A DNA stretch of 64,000 nucleotides from Desmonostoc vinosum HA7617-LM4 (GTDB lineage: Bacteria; Cyanobacteriota; Cyanobacteriia; Cyanobacteriales; Nostocaceae), in contig JAHHHC010000002.1 in NCBI GenBank assembly GCA_019359515.1, positions 1-64,000 of the forward strand. The letters are read 5' to 3'. The notes under the pieces are model-generated. The model ran no database searches. It was not told where the DNA came from and saw only the letters and a list, made by a program, of their open reading frames with translations. A program made the translations under genes and the position numbers. Of this stretch, positions 63,634-64,000 are shown in pieces (position 1 is the stretch's first letter; every line of letters begins with the position of its first letter).

Positions 63634-63926
63634 ACTGGGGAATGGGGACTGGGGACTGGGGACTGGGGACTGGGAAATTGTCATTTGTCATCCTTCGACT
63701 TCGCTCAGGGCAAGTTGTTATTGATTATTCTCCGCGTCACCCTTCGGGTGACGCTCGCAAGCTCGCTAACGCAGTCGCCTGCGGAGGGAAACCCTTCTGC
63801 AGCGCTGTCTCCCCGCGTCCCCGCGTCCCCGCGTCCCCGCGTCCCCGCGTCCCCGCGTCCCCGCGTCCCCGCGTCCCCGCGTCCCCGCGTCCCCGCGTCC
63901 CCGCGTCTCCCTCATCTCCCTCATCC
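63634..63926. repeat. Repeat field with a perfect 12-copy CCCCGCGT array
   Basis: GGGGACT heptamers (63641-63675), a TTCGACTTCGCTCAGGGCAA unit, a dispersed GCGTCACCCTTCGGGTGACG block (63735-63805), and then twelve perfect octamers CCCCGCGT at 63811-63906, followed by CTCCCTCAT units. Frames through it are meaningless. Confidence 0.95.
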
Positions 63927-64000
63927 CTAATAAAGCCGACCGAGAGTGTAGTTAGCTATGTTAATCAAGGCTTGATGAGACTCTGAGGGTGAGAGATCAC
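63927..64000 (-). CDS. C-terminal end of an unidentified gene, cut by window edge
   Basis: On the minus strand an open frame enters from the right edge and ends at a TAG at 63927-63929. Its last residues are DLSPSESHQALINIANYTLGRLY, a plausible protein C-terminus. Only 23 codons are visible, so the family cannot be named and chance openness cannot be excluded. Confidence 0.4.
   Translation of the reverse strand, partial: DLSPSESHQALINIANYTLGRLY

Noticed and set aside
63811-63906. Possible CRISPR array
   Set aside because: Units are 8 bp without spacers, so it is a simple tandem repeat. No cas gene is present in the window.

Overview
The window looks like the chromosome of a filamentous, heterocyst-forming cyanobacterium (Nostocales). 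Photosystem I genes (psaF, psaJ, psaL), a furA-sigC pair and a hetZ-patU5-patU3 heterocyst cluster are present. GCGATCGC (HIP1) sites are everywhere, and spacers are packed with heptamer/octamer tandem repeats and dispersed palindromic repeats. The order cobN, peptidoglycan-binding gene, furA, sigC, and separately hetZ to psaF/tsaD, matches what I recall of Anabaena PCC 7120, but the repeat content and the accessory genes in between differ.

Layout. 0-9.2 kb: 3' end of a tnpB element, a quinone oxidoreductase, Uma2 and GST genes, a calmodulin-like/Erv-type sulfhydryl oxidase fusion, then a STAND-TPR regulator and a Uma2 gene bracketed by two 100-bp inverted repeats. 9.2-16.7 kb: glucokinase, a histidine phosphatase, a metallophosphatase with a Uma2 relic at its 3' end, and a GAF histidine kinase. 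16.7-24.7 kb: cobN carrying four in-frame repeat insertions, an alr1690-like gene convergent with furA, an IS relic and sigC. 24.7-32.6 kb: gpsA, lipA, sat, a pseudo-orthocaspase and mtnP.

32.7-39.4 kb is a complete lasso peptide cluster on the minus strand. In transcription order it is RRE protein (B1), leader peptidase (B2), cyclase (C), three short precursor genes, an HPr-kinase-like protein and an ABC exporter. The precursors share the leader recognition motif, a -2 Thr, Gly1 and Asp9, and differ in ring residues and C-terminal tail. This is the strongest candidate for an undescribed system in the window.

39.8-53.4 kb holds housekeeping genes: two GNATs, a degenerate histidine kinase, tsaC, prmC, tic22, tRNA-Pro, a small IS200/IS605-like element with an RHH gene, tsaD, psaFJL, gmk and remA. 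54-63.6 kb: a phosphotransferase, a three-gene ABC-2 exporter, a TgpA-type transglutaminase, and patU3-patU5-hetZ. The right edge has a perfect 12-copy octamer array and the C-terminus of one more gene.

Starts were moved from TTG codons to ATG where a ribosome binding site or family alignment supported it. Family assignments are from motif recognition by eye; no database search was run.
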